A program made the translations under genes and the position numbers. Below the pieces are notes generated by a model. That model did not search any database. It saw only the letters and a list, made by a program, of their open reading frames with translations, and was not told the origin of the DNA. DNA of 45,560 bases from Saprospiraceae bacterium (GTDB lineage: Bacteria; Bacteroidota; Bacteroidia; Chitinophagales; Saprospiraceae): positions 1-45,560 of the forward strand of contig JAEUUV010000207.1 of NCBI GenBank assembly GCA_016787285.1, written 5' to 3'. Below are positions 1-7,763 of this stretch, one piece after another. How positions within the stretch are numbered: position 1 is the stretch's first letter; every line of letters begins with the position of its first letter.

Positions 1-66
1 ACAACCCCTTCAGGGTTGGTACTTGTACTACTTGCCATCTATAAATATACAACCCCTTCGGGGTTT
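1..66. repeat. Two short REP-like palindromes
   Basis: Two short inverted repeats of the form CAACCC-loop-GGGTTG lie at 2-18 and 51-65 (AACCCC TTC GGGGTT), separated by a short AT-rich stretch. They resemble the small intergenic palindromes common in Bacteroidota genomes. No gene is visible at this edge; a short reading frame at 66-257 has no recognisable protein features and I regard it as non-coding. Confidence 0.6.
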
Positions 67-149
67 TGGGTTTTGTAACATCAGCAATCATCGCGCGCCG
101 GTACCGAGGTCGTGTAAACGACAAGAATGACCGTTTTCTACCAATGTTT

Positions 150-164
150 GACCTCTCCGAGGTC
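150..164. repeat. Short palindrome GACCTC-TCC-GAGGTC
   Basis: A perfect 6-bp inverted repeat with a 3-nt loop lies between the edge repeats and the RhuM-Fic gene. It is of the same style as the palindromes at 2-18 and 51-65. It may be a REP-like element or a weak terminator for a gene off the left edge. Nothing else is recognisable in positions 66-227. Confidence 0.4.
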
Positions 165-231
165 GTTATCTTGTTTGATGCGTTTGCCCTGAGGGGTAGG
201 GGGCAACAGGTAAATTATTTACCACAATTTG

Positions 232-263
232 TTTGTTGTTGTAAAATGGTTTGTTGATGTTTG
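232..263 (+). promoter_or_regulatory. Candidate Bacteroidota promoter for the RhuM-Fic gene
   Basis: TTTG at 232-235 and GATGTTTG at 256-263 are separated by 20 nt. This fits the Bacteroidota consensus TTTG-N19/20-TAnnTTTG with one mismatch in the -7 box. Transcription would begin near 270, very close to the ATG at 281. Confidence 0.4.
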
Positions 264-280
264 TGGCAAAATAAGACACC

Positions 281-1279
281 ATGGAAAACAAAGGCGAAGT
301 GCTCATTTATGAAAGTGCCGACCATCAAACTCAAGTGGAGGTTAAGTTGGAAGCAGAAACCATCTGGCTGACCCAAAAGCAAATTGCCTTACTTTTCGGC
401 ACACAACGACCGGCAATCACCAAACACCTGAAAAACATCTTTGCGACCCGTGAGTTGGATGAGCAGTCAGTTAGTTCCATTTTGGAACATACTGCCGGCG
501 ATGGCAAGGCTTATCAAACGCAGTTTTATAGTCTTGATGCAATCATCTCGGTTGGTTACAGGGTAAATTCTCAGCGAGCGACCCAATTCCGAATATGGGC
601 CACCCAACGGCTGAAAGACTACCTGGTGCGCGGCTACGCGTTGAATGAAACACGGCTGCAGCAACTGGCCCACAACCTGGGCGAACTGGAGCAGACCGTG
701 CAGCGTATCCGGCTAGCCGGCGACACGGAGGCCCTGCAACTCACCGAAGCCAGGGGTTTGCTGGAGATTATCGGCCACTATACCCGGAGTTTTGTGCTGC
801 TCAACCAGTTCGACAGCCACACGCTGGAGCCGGGCGAGGTGAATGAAAACATCACCTACGAAATCGCCTTCGAGGAAGCCGAGGCTGCAATTGAAGAACT
901 AAAACTGGGCTTGATCGCTCAAAAAGAAGCCACGGCGCTGTTTGGCAACCAGAAGGACGGAAGTTTCCGGGGCATCCTCGGCAGTATTGTCCAGACCTTC
1001 GGCGGTGAGTACCTGTACCGCAGTATCGAGGAGCAAGCCGCCAACCTGCTGTACCTGACCATCAAGAACCATCCATTCAGCGATGGCAACAAACGCATCG
1101 GCGCGTTTTTGTTTGTGTGGTTTTTGGAGAAAAACAAACACCGCTTCAAAAAGTCGGGCGAACTGAAAATCAATGACAACGCCTTGGTGGCGCTGGCCCT
1201 GCTGGTTGCCCAAAGCGATCCCGCTGAAAAAGAACTGATGATAAAACTGATTATGAACCTGATCGACAGCCGAGCATGA
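281..1279 (+). CDS. rhuM: RhuM family virulence/defence protein fused to a Fic/Doc domain
   Basis: A 332-residue protein. The N-terminal half (about 1-130) has the RhuM pattern, with IWLTQKQIALLFGTQRPAIT followed by a YSLDAIISVGYRVNS segment, a probable DNA-binding region. The C-terminal half carries a Fic/Doc motif at about 264-278, HPFSDGNKRIGAFLF. Fic domains transfer AMP, or phosphate in Doc, to target proteins. Here the second arginine of the classical HxFxDGNxRxxR motif is absent, as in some Doc-like members, so the exact reaction is open. RhuM-Fic fusions are known neighbours of type I restriction-modification genes, which fits the downstream ATPase, RloB and HsdM. The ATG at 281 follows the candidate promoter at 232-263. 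Confidence 0.88.
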   Translation: MENKGEVLIYESADHQTQVEVKLEAETIWLTQKQIALLFGTQRPAITKHLKNIFATRELDEQSVSSILEHTAGDGKAYQTQFYSLDAIISVGYRVNSQRATQFRIWATQRLKDYLVRGYALNETRLQQLAHNLGELEQTVQRIRLAGDTEALQLTEARGLLEIIGHYTRSFVLLNQFDSHTLEPGEVNENITYEIAFEEAEAAIEELKLGLIAQKEATALFGNQKDGSFRGILGSIVQTFGGEYLYRSIEEQAANLLYLTIKNHPFSDGNKRIGAFLFVWFLEKNKHRFKKSGELKINDNALVALALLVAQSDPAEKELMIKLIMNLIDSRA

Positions 1280-1280
1280 T

Positions 1281-1340
1281 ATGGCGGCAGGGCGGGGGGT
1301 ATTGAAGCGGGCGTTTGAGGGTGAAATAAATTACAAATAC
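1281..1340 (+). pseudogene. Possible vestige of the hsdS C-terminal tail
   Basis: The frame directly after the RhuM-Fic stop reads GRGVLKRAFEGEI. This closely resembles the conserved C-terminal helix end of type I specificity subunits (pattern LrqaILkrAFeGel). It is open into the following ATPase frame but lies upstream of the likely ATPase start at 1389. I infer that an hsdS gene once lay between the RhuM-Fic and ATPase genes and was deleted except for its last codons. The match is only about a dozen residues, so chance is possible. Confidence 0.45.
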
Positions 1341-1355
1341 AAATCAAAAAACCAA

Positions 1356-1379
1356 TACATTTGTGAAAAATTCACAAAT
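1356..1379 (+). promoter_or_regulatory. -7 box overlapped by a 9-bp dyad operator
   Basis: TACATTTG at 1356-1363 is a perfect TAnnTTTG box, 26 nt before the ATPase start at 1389. A perfect inverted repeat, ATTTGTGAA at 1359-1367 and TTCACAAAT at 1371-1379 with spacer AAA, overlaps the box and the expected start of transcription. This is the geometry of a repressor operator. No clear TTTG -33 box was found at the proper distance. Confidence 0.55.
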
Positions 1380-1388
1380 AGCAGCGCC

Positions 1389-2723
1389 ATGTTAATTGAA
1401 TTCAGTGTAGAAAACTTTCGTTCGTTCCGGGAGATGCAGACCCTGCACCTGCAGGCGGCCCCCATCAAGTCGAAAAATTCGAAGTTGGATGAGCAGAATG
1501 TTTGCCGGCTTACCGACAAACTGAGCGTTGTCAAAAGCAAGGTGATCTATGGCGCCAATGCGAGTGGCAAAAGCAACCTTGTGAAGGCGATGGCGACGTT
1601 TGTCCGGATATTCCGGCATTCCCTGCAAGACGCGACCATTTTGCAGGCATCGTTGTCGCCGCACCTGATGGATACGGAATCCTTCAAAAAACCGACTTTT
1701 TTTCAGATTCTATTCCGACTGGACGACCGCAATTACCGCTACGGTTTTGAAGCGACAGGGACTGCCATTGTCAGCGAGTGGCTTTATTCAAGCGACGGCA
1801 AGAAGCCGGAGTCATACCACTTTCGACGCAACGAGAACGGCATCGAGGTGAACCCCCGCACGTTTAAAGAAGGTGCCAGGCTGATTATCGGCAAAGACGA
1901 GATGCCGCCACTATACCGTTCCAACGCCTTGTTCTTGCCGTTGGTGGCTGCCTTCAATGGCCCGACTGCGCTCAGGATTAATCGTTATTTTTTAGAGCAT
2001 TACGCCGTGTATAGTGGGATCGAGGACATCTTGGCACAGGCCATTGCGATGGAGGCATTCCGGGAGGAACGTATGCGGGAAAAGATGGCCGACGTACTGA
2101 AGCAGGCGGATCTCGGCATCGAAGACCTCGGCAATGCAGAGATAGCGGAGGAAGACTTGAGTGGGGCAGCCAGAGAGTATTATCAAAAAATGCGTGCCGA
2201 AGGAAAGAAGCCGTTTGTCGTGGTGACCAAAAGGAGCATCCTGGATCAAACGGGGAAACATAAAACAGAGGTGCCGTTTTTCCTCAACGAAGAATCCTAC
2301 GGAACACAGAAACTGTTTTGGATGAGCCCGTTTTTGATCAATACCCTGGAACACGGCGGAGTGCTGGTTGTGGACGAATTTGGCTCCAGTATGCACGTGC
2401 AGTTGATCCGTGCCATTGTTGAACTTTTCCATTCTCCGGTCACCAATCCGCACAATGCGCAACTCATAGCGGCTACGCACGATACGCACCTGCTGGATCA
2501 GGGCCTGTTCCGCCGCGACCAGATAGCATTTGTGGAAAAATCCCGAAGCGGCCAAAGCATCCTGACCGACCTTGTGGAATTCAAAGGGGTTCGCAACGAC
2601 GCTTCTTTGGAAACCGACTATTTGCACGGCAGGTACGGGGCCGTCCCGTTGACGAACCAATTTGACTGGGCATTTACCTTTGAAACCAATGGCAAAACAC
2701 GTCAAGAAAACGGATCAGAATAA
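1389..2723 (+). CDS. rloA: AAA15-type ATPase of an RloAB/AbiL-like defence pair
   Basis: A 444-residue ABC/SMC-like ATPase of the kind annotated AAA_15 or RloA. The N-terminus LIEFSVENFRSFREMQTL is typical of OLD/RecF-like ATPases. Walker A is GANASGKS at about 55-62, Walker B is VLVVDEFGSS with D329 and E330, and a final LIAATHDTHLLD segment matches the switch region. The frame is open from 1281, but I chose the ATG at 1389 because it begins the conserved N-terminus and follows a -7 box by 26 nt. The gene overlaps the downstream rloB-like gene by 35 nt, so the two are probably co-translated. Pairs of this ATPase with RloB are known from type I restriction loci and from the abortive-infection system AbiL. 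A defence role is inferred from this. Confidence 0.85.
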   Translation: MLIEFSVENFRSFREMQTLHLQAAPIKSKNSKLDEQNVCRLTDKLSVVKSKVIYGANASGKSNLVKAMATFVRIFRHSLQDATILQASLSPHLMDTESFKKPTFFQILFRLDDRNYRYGFEATGTAIVSEWLYSSDGKKPESYHFRRNENGIEVNPRTFKEGARLIIGKDEMPPLYRSNALFLPLVAAFNGPTALRINRYFLEHYAVYSGIEDILAQAIAMEAFREERMREKMADVLKQADLGIEDLGNAEIAEEDLSGAAREYYQKMRAEGKKPFVVVTKRSILDQTGKHKTEVPFFLNEESYGTQKLFWMSPFLINTLEHGGVLVVDEFGSSMHVQLIRAIVELFHSPVTNPHNAQLIAATHDTHLLDQGLFRRDQIAFVEKSRSGQSILTDLVEFKGVRNDASLETDYLHGRYGAVPLTNQFDWAFTFETNGKTRQENGSE

Positions 2724-3384
2724 AGCCTGGAACCGCCGGACAGGTAATGCAAGAGCCTACGATCTGGAGAGCCGCGCGGCGAATGCGAAACGTTTCCTCA
2801 TCATTTGCGAGGGCGTGAACACTGAGCCATGCTATTTCAAATCTTTTCCCGTGCAGACAGCCCAAGTGGAGGCGTTTGGCATTGGGCGTTCGAAAACGAG
2901 TCTCGTCGAGCACGCGATAGAATGGGTACAACAAAAGCCTCCTGATTCTGAAAGAGAGGTCTGGGTAGTGTTTGACATGGATTTTGATCCATCGGAAGAT
3001 GCAACGTTGCAGCGCAACGACTTTAATGAGGCGATCCGATTGGCTAAAGACAACAGGTTTCGAGTGGCGTATTCCAATGACGCCTTTGAGTTGTGGTTTG
3101 TGTTGCATTATCAATTTCTGGAAGCCGCGTTGGACAGAGCCGCGTATTACAACCTCTTGGGCAACCATTGGGGAATGTCGTATGAGCGCGACTGCAAAGG
3201 ACTGCAGTTCTGTCGGGCAATATATCAGCGGTTGTTAAGCGACCCTAATGCCGATCAGCAGGCCGCTATCCGCCATGCGGAACGATTATTTGCACAGCAC
3301 GCCGGGTACCTGCCGGCCGTCCAAAATCCGTGTACCACCGTATTCCAATTAGTCGTCGAACTCAACAAATACCTGAAAAAGTGA
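2689..3384 (+). CDS. rloB: RloB-like protein with TOPRIM-type motifs
   Basis: A 231-residue protein of the RloB family. The motifs are LIICEGVNTEPCYFKSF (glutamate of a TOPRIM-like fold), VWVVFDMDFDPSED (DxD pair) and a conserved SNDAFELWFVLHY segment. RloB is thought to be the nuclease or effector partner of the AAA15 ATPase; this is family knowledge and inference. A longer frame starts at 2662, but the ATG at 2689 begins a lysine-rich N-terminus typical of the family. The start lies inside the ATPase gene. The stop TGA at 3382-3384 overlaps the GTG start of hsdM, which couples the defence pair to the methyltransferase gene. Confidence 0.85.
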   Translation: MAKHVKKTDQNKAWNRRTGNARAYDLESRAANAKRFLIICEGVNTEPCYFKSFPVQTAQVEAFGIGRSKTSLVEHAIEWVQQKPPDSEREVWVVFDMDFDPSEDATLQRNDFNEAIRLAKDNRFRVAYSNDAFELWFVLHYQFLEAALDRAAYYNLLGNHWGMSYERDCKGLQFCRAIYQRLLSDPNADQQAAIRHAERLFAQHAGYLPAVQNPCTTVFQLVVELNKYLKK

Positions 3385-4895
3385 TCGAATCTAAAAACTC
3401 TGCTTCCATCGTCACCAAAGTCTGGTCCTTCTGCAACACCCTGCGCGACGACGGCGTGGGCTATGGCGACTACCTCGAACAACTGACCTACCTGCTCTTC
3501 CTCAAAATGGCCGACGAGTACAGCAAGCCGCCCTACAGCCGGACATTGCCCATCCCGCCCGCCTACAACTGGGGAAGCCTCGTGGACCTGAAAGGCGCCG
3601 AACTCGAAACACACTACAACACCATGCTTCGGGAACTGGGCAAGGGAAAGGGCATTCTGGGGCAGATTTTCACCAAGAGCCAGAACAAGATTCAGGACCC
3701 CGCCAAACTCTCCAAAATCATCGCCATGATAGAGGCCGAGCAGTGGCTGATGATGGGCGTGAAGGACAAGGGCGACATCTACGAGGGCCTGCTGGAAAAA
3801 AATGCGGAGGACACCAAAAGCGGCGCCGGGCAGTATTTCACCCCCCGCGCACTCATCCGCGCGATGGTCGAATGTGTGCGCCCCGAACCGATGCGTACCA
3901 TCGCCGACCCGGCCTGTGGAACGGGCGGGTTCTTTTTGGCGGCCTACGATTTTCTGACCGAACACCACCAGATGGACAAGGAGGAACGGGAATTTTTGAA
4001 ACACCGGACGTTTTTCGGCAACGAAATCGTGGCCGGTACTCGCCGCCTGGCGCTGATGAACCTGTTTCTGCACAACATCGGCGACATAGACAGCGACAAC
4101 TTTATTTCCCCCGCCGATGCCCTGATCGCGGACTCGGGCGCACGCTACGACTACGTGCTGGCCAATCCGCCGTTCGGCAAAAAAAGCAGCCAAACCTTCA
4201 CCAACGAGGAAGGCGAGCAGGAAAAGGAAGACCTCACCTACAACCGCCAGGACTTCTGGGCCACCACCAGCAACAAGCAACTCAACTTCGTGCAGCACAT
4301 CCGCACCATGCTCAAAGCCACCGGTGTGGCGGCGGTCGTGCTCCCCGACAACGTGCTGTTCGAGGGCGGCGCCGGCGAAACCGTGCGCAAAAAACTGCTG
4401 GAAACGACCGACGTGCATACCATCCTGCGACTGCCTACCGGCATTTTCTACGCCCAGGGCGTGAAGGCCAACGTGGTTTTTTTCGACAACAAACCCAGCA
4501 GCAAAACGCCCTGGACGAAGGAAATCTGGGTGTACGACTACCGCACCAACATCCACCACACCCTCAAGAAAAACCCGCTAAAACTGGACGACCTGCGCGA
4601 TTTTATCGCGTGCTACAACCCCGGCAACCGCCACAAACGCACGGCAACCTACCACCCCGAAACCAACCCGGAGGGCCGTTGGCGGATGTTCACCTACGCA
4701 GAGATCATCGCTCGCGACAAAACCAGCCTCGACATTACCTGGCTCAAAGACCAATCGCTCGCCGACCTCGACAACCTGCCCGACCCGGACGTGCTGGCCT
4801 TGGAAATTATCGAGAACCTGGAAGCGGGTCTGGCGAGTTTTCGGGAAGTGGCAGCGGGGTTGAGCTGGGCGGAGACAAGTCCTGCCTCTGCCTGA
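3381..4895 (+). CDS. hsdM: Type I restriction-modification N6-adenine methyltransferase subunit
   Basis: A 504-residue HsdM. An N-terminal helical domain (VWSFCNTLRDDGVGYGDYLE, about 11-30) precedes the Rossmann methyltransferase domain. That domain has the AdoMet motif DPACGTGGF at about 176 and the catalytic NPPFGKK at about 262. The subunit methylates adenine when joined to HsdS. A GTG start at 3381 gives a GTGA overlap with the rloB stop. An upstream ATG at 3330 would add 17 residues from within rloB that do not look like HsdM. The length is normal. No hsdS or hsdR follows; housekeeping genes begin at 5014. The specificity and restriction subunits must be to the left or missing. Confidence 0.92.
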   Translation: MIESKNSASIVTKVWSFCNTLRDDGVGYGDYLEQLTYLLFLKMADEYSKPPYSRTLPIPPAYNWGSLVDLKGAELETHYNTMLRELGKGKGILGQIFTKSQNKIQDPAKLSKIIAMIEAEQWLMMGVKDKGDIYEGLLEKNAEDTKSGAGQYFTPRALIRAMVECVRPEPMRTIADPACGTGGFFLAAYDFLTEHHQMDKEEREFLKHRTFFGNEIVAGTRRLALMNLFLHNIGDIDSDNFISPADALIADSGARYDYVLANPPFGKKSSQTFTNEEGEQEKEDLTYNRQDFWATTSNKQLNFVQHIRTMLKATGVAAVVLPDNVLFEGGAGETVRKKLLETTDVHTILRLPTGIFYAQGVKANVVFFDNKPSSKTPWTKEIWVYDYRTNIHHTLKKNPLKLDDLRDFIACYNPGNRHKRTATYHPETNPEGRWRMFTYAEIIARDKTSLDITWLKDQSLADLDNLPDPDVLALEIIENLEAGLASFREVAAGLSWAETSPASA

Positions 4896-4932
4896 CAATG
4901 CCGGGCAAAAGATAAAAACAGGTGTTTTTCGC

Positions 4933-4978
4933 AGGGGCGGGGCTTATCCCCGCCTGGATGTACACCACCGGAGTGGTG
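4933..4978. repeat. Partial GC-rich element arm plus palindrome CACCAC-CGGA-GTGGTG
   Basis: Positions 4933-4954 resemble one arm of the larger GC-rich palindromic element found at 15171-15295 and about 37152-37258 (GGGGCGGGGCTTATCCCCGC). It is followed at 4963-4978 by a separate perfect 6-bp inverted repeat with a 4-nt loop. The region lies between hsdM and the inositol-monophosphatase-like gene and marks the right end of the accessory cluster. Confidence 0.5.
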
Positions 4979-5013
4979 AGATACCGTACCTTCACCCCAA
5001 AACACCCACTCCC

Positions 5014-5820
5014 ATGCCCACGCACGATCTCGAACACCTCACCCGCCACGCTAATGCCGCCGTACTCGAAGTAGCCGTCTTTTTGCGGCAGGAAGCCACG
5101 CGCGTTCAGCCCGGACAAATTGAAGAAAAGCACCTCAACGGCCTCGTGTCATACGTGGACCGCACCGCTGAGGAAATGCTCGTGGAGCGCCTCGGGAAAC
5201 TGCTCCCCGAAGCAGCGTTCATCACCGAAGAAGAAACCGTGGAGCAGCGCAAATCCGCCGACCTGTGCTGGATCATTGATCCGCTCGACGGCACCACGAA
5301 CTACCTGTACGGCTTGCCGCACTATTCCATCAGTGTGGCACTACAGGCCGGCGGCGAGTTGCTGTCGGGCATTGTGCTGCACGTGCCGAACAACGAACTT
5401 TTTTTCGCCTGGCGCAACGGCGGCGCCTGGTGCAATGACCGGCCCATTCAGGTCAGCAAGCGGAATACCATGCGTCAGGCGCTGGTGGCCACGGGTTTTC
5501 CATACCACAATTTCAGCCGGGTGGATGCCTGGTTACAGGTGTTGCGTACCCTGCTGGCCGAAGGCCGCGCGGTGCGGCGCTATGGTTCCGCCGCGCTCGA
5601 TCTGGCCTACGTGGCCTGCGGGCGATTCGATATTTTTTTCGAGTACGGACTCAATGCCTGGGATGTAGCCGGCGGAGCACTGCTCGTGCAGGAAGCAGGC
5701 GGGCGTGTCGGCGATTTCCGCGGGGGCAACGACTTCGTTCACGGCGGGGAAATGCTGGCCTGCAACCCGGAGGTATACGCCGACATGCTGCGCATCGCCG
5801 GGGAGGCTTTCGGAACGTAA
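5014..5820 (+). CDS. Inositol monophosphatase family protein
   Basis: A 268-residue Mg-dependent phosphatase of the inositol monophosphatase/SuhB superfamily. The metal-site motifs are present in order: EEE at about 70-72, WIIDPLDGTTNY at about 87-98, and NAWDVAGGALLVQEAGG at about 214-230. Family members dephosphorylate inositol phosphates, 3'-phosphoadenosine nucleotides or sugar phosphates; the substrate cannot be fixed from the sequence. The length is typical. It converges with the GH3-like gene across a heptamer repeat. Confidence 0.88.
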   Translation: MPTHDLEHLTRHANAAVLEVAVFLRQEATRVQPGQIEEKHLNGLVSYVDRTAEEMLVERLGKLLPEAAFITEEETVEQRKSADLCWIIDPLDGTTNYLYGLPHYSISVALQAGGELLSGIVLHVPNNELFFAWRNGGAWCNDRPIQVSKRNTMRQALVATGFPYHNFSRVDAWLQVLRTLLAEGRAVRRYGSAALDLAYVACGRFDIFFEYGLNAWDVAGGALLVQEAGGRVGDFRGGNDFVHGGEMLACNPEVYADMLRIAGEAFGT

Positions 5821-5863
5821 TTTCCTTACCTCCCTTCCACCTGGGCATCCTGCAACACGGCCA

Positions 5864-5898
5864 ACTCAAAACCCAAAACTCAAAACTCAAAACTTAAA
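5864..5898. repeat. Five tandem ACTCAAA heptamers
   Basis: Five 7-bp units follow one another: ACTCAAA, ACCCAAA, ACTCAAA, ACTCAAA, ACTTAAA. They lie between the convergent ends of the phosphatase and GH3-like genes. The same heptamer occurs four times, in the other orientation, in the recQ leader at 17483-17510. Confidence 0.85.
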
Positions 5899-5908
5899 AC
5901 CTGGTTTT

Positions 5909-7444
5909 CTACCAGCCTTCCGCGTGGGCATACTGTAGCACCTCCTCCACAAATTGCCGGTGGTTGGCTAAGCGCGGCACCTTGCTCTGGCTGCCAAATT
6001 TGCCGCGGGCTTTCATCCAGCGCTGGAAAGTGCCGGGCGGTACAGGGTGCAGGCGCAGGCAGTCGAGCGCCATGCCCCGGAAACGTTTGGCCTCGTAGTC
6101 GGAGTTGATGCGCTGGAGCGTCTCGTCGAGCAGGTGGTTGAAGCGGTTGAGGTCGGCAGGGGCTTTTTCAAATTCCACCACCCATTCGTGTCCGCCCTTG
6201 CTGCGGCCCCCGGAAAAATATACGGGCGCGGCGGTGTACTCGGACACGAGCGAATCGGTCTGGCGGCAGGTTTCGGCGAGCGCCTTGTCGGTGTCGCCCA
6301 CCATGACTTCTTCGCCGAAGGCGTTGATAAACTGTTTGGTGCGGCCTGAAATCCGGAAACAGAACGGGTATTTCCGGGTGAACACCACGGTGTCGCCCGG
6401 CGTGTAGCGCCAGAGGCCGTTGTTGGAAGAAATGACCACAGCGTAGTCTTTGTCCGTTTGCACATCGGCCAGCAACACCGTGCGGGGGTGCTCTTTGTCC
6501 CACTCTTCGGAGGGGATAAACTCGTAAAAAACGCCGTTGTCGGCCAGCAGGAGCATATCGTTCCGGCCGAGGTCGCACTGGGCGCCGAAGTAGCCTTCGG
6601 AGGCGTTGTAAATTTCCTGATAAACAAAGTTGTCGCTCGGGATCAGTTCCCGAAACGTGCGGCGGTACGGCTCAAAGCCCACGCCGCCGTGCATGTAGGC
6701 CTGGAGGTGCGGCCAAACCTCCAGCAAATTGGTCTTGCCGGTTTTTTCCAGCACGAGGCGAAACAACACCAGCAGCCAGGTCGGCACTCCGCCGAACATG
6801 ACCAGATCGTCGGTTTGGCTGACCAAATCGGCAATGCGTTCGATCTTTTTTTCAAAATCAGGCATCAACGCCGTATCGAAATCGGGGGTGTAAAACATGC
6901 GCCCGATGGCAGGCATGTGGTAGGTCAGAATAGCGCTCACGTCGCCTGTGCGGGATTTCGGGTACTCCGGCACGGAAGCGAAAGAGCCGGGCATGACCAG
7001 GTTCCGGCGGCGGAAAATTTCCATATCCGGCCGGTTGTGGTACAGCAAGGCGATGGAGTCCCAGGTGCCGGCGATGTGGGCATGCACCAGATTCGCCATC
7101 GGCACGGGGATGTATTTGCTTTTGTCGCTGGTGGTGCCGCTGCTTTTGCTGTACCAGTTGATTTCGCCGGGCCAGAGCACGTCGCGCTCGCCGCGCATCA
7201 TTCGGGCAATGAACGGTTTGAGGCTGTCGTAATCGGTTACAGGAACCTGGCGGGCGAAATCGGCGGTATTTCGGATGTCGGAAAACCGGTGGGCGCGCCC
7301 GAATTCAGTGTGCCGTGCGGTTTCGATGAGTTTGCGAAACCAGCATTCCTGCGCAGCTTCCGGCCGGTACATATACCGCTCAATGCGTCTCATGCGCAGG
7401 CGCAACAGGTACTGTTTGACCGTGGCATTTATCAGCCATTTCAT
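5909..7444 (-). CDS. GH3 family acyl-adenylate-forming protein
   Basis: A 511-residue protein of the GH3 (auxin-responsive promoter) family, distant relatives of acyl-CoA synthetases in the ANL superfamily. It has the ATP-binding loop SKSSGTTSDKSKYIPV, the motif YQEIYNASEGYFG, and the segment WRYTPGDTVVFTRKYPF followed by RISGRTKQFINAFGEE. Plant members conjugate amino acids to acyl hormones, and Bacteroidota homologues are common but lack an assigned substrate. The length is typical of bacterial members. The minus strand has a near-consensus -7 box, TACCTTCG, at 7479-7486, giving a short leader. Confidence 0.88.
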   Translation of the reverse strand: MKWLINATVKQYLLRLRMRRIERYMYRPEAAQECWFRKLIETARHTEFGRAHRFSDIRNTADFARQVPVTDYDSLKPFIARMMRGERDVLWPGEINWYSKSSGTTSDKSKYIPVPMANLVHAHIAGTWDSIALLYHNRPDMEIFRRRNLVMPGSFASVPEYPKSRTGDVSAILTYHMPAIGRMFYTPDFDTALMPDFEKKIERIADLVSQTDDLVMFGGVPTWLLVLFRLVLEKTGKTNLLEVWPHLQAYMHGGVGFEPYRRTFRELIPSDNFVYQEIYNASEGYFGAQCDLGRNDMLLLADNGVFYEFIPSEEWDKEHPRTVLLADVQTDKDYAVVISSNNGLWRYTPGDTVVFTRKYPFCFRISGRTKQFINAFGEEVMVGDTDKALAETCRQTDSLVSEYTAAPVYFSGGRSKGGHEWVVEFEKAPADLNRFNHLLDETLQRINSDYEAKRFRGMALDCLRLHPVPPGTFQRWMKARGKFGSQSKVPRLANHRQFVEEVLQYAHAEGW

Positions 7445-7618
7445 CGTGTGTGCAAGGTTAGTCCACTCGTTTCGTTGGCGAAGGTAGATAACTGCCGGGA
7501 AAGTATGCTACCGGAAAGTTTGCCGAAGCCCTTGCGAGGGGTTGCATGCATTTTACAGACGGATAATTTTCTGCGAAACCTGTTTCTTTGCCGCGCCTGC
7601 ACTTCATTCCGTAGCATG

Positions 7619-7728
7619 AAGTTTCACAGAGGCTCACAGAGTTTGAGAGGGCACAGAGTTTTTGTTCTTGCGAAGAAAACTTTTTTAACTCTGTGTTCTC
7701 TCAAACTCTGTGAGCCTCTGTGAAACTT
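7619..7728. repeat. Palindromic CACAGAGG-type element, copy 1
   Basis: Two 42-nt arms (7619-7660 and 7687-7728) are inverted repeats with 40 of 42 matches and a 26-nt loop. Outer CCGTAG and CTACGG segments extend the stem. A related copy with arms of 45 nt lies at 42638-42734. The rest of the gap 7445-7763 holds only the likely GH3 promoter. The element provides a spurious in-frame start for the membrane protein that follows. Confidence 0.85.
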
Positions 7729-7763
7729 TCCTCTACGGCGGTTCCCGGCAAAGTTTTGAAACT

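Noticed and set aside
1-66. Possible CRISPR array
   Set aside because: Only two short palindromes are present, with no regular spacers and no cas genes.
66-257. Short reading frame at the left edge
   Set aside because: It lies across repeat-like DNA and a palindrome, shows no protein features, and precedes the RhuM-Fic promoter.
1281-1388. ATPase start at 1281
   Set aside because: The extra 36 residues precede a -7 box and an operator-like dyad and do not match the family N-terminus; the ATG at 1389 does.
3255-4559. Long antisense frame opposite hsdM
   Set aside because: It is a shadow of the GC-rich coding strand with no recognisable domain, while the plus strand encodes clear HsdM motifs.
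7710-7763. Membrane protein start at 7710
   Set aside because: The first codons are part of the palindromic repeat; the ATG at 7764 gives a more typical N-terminus.
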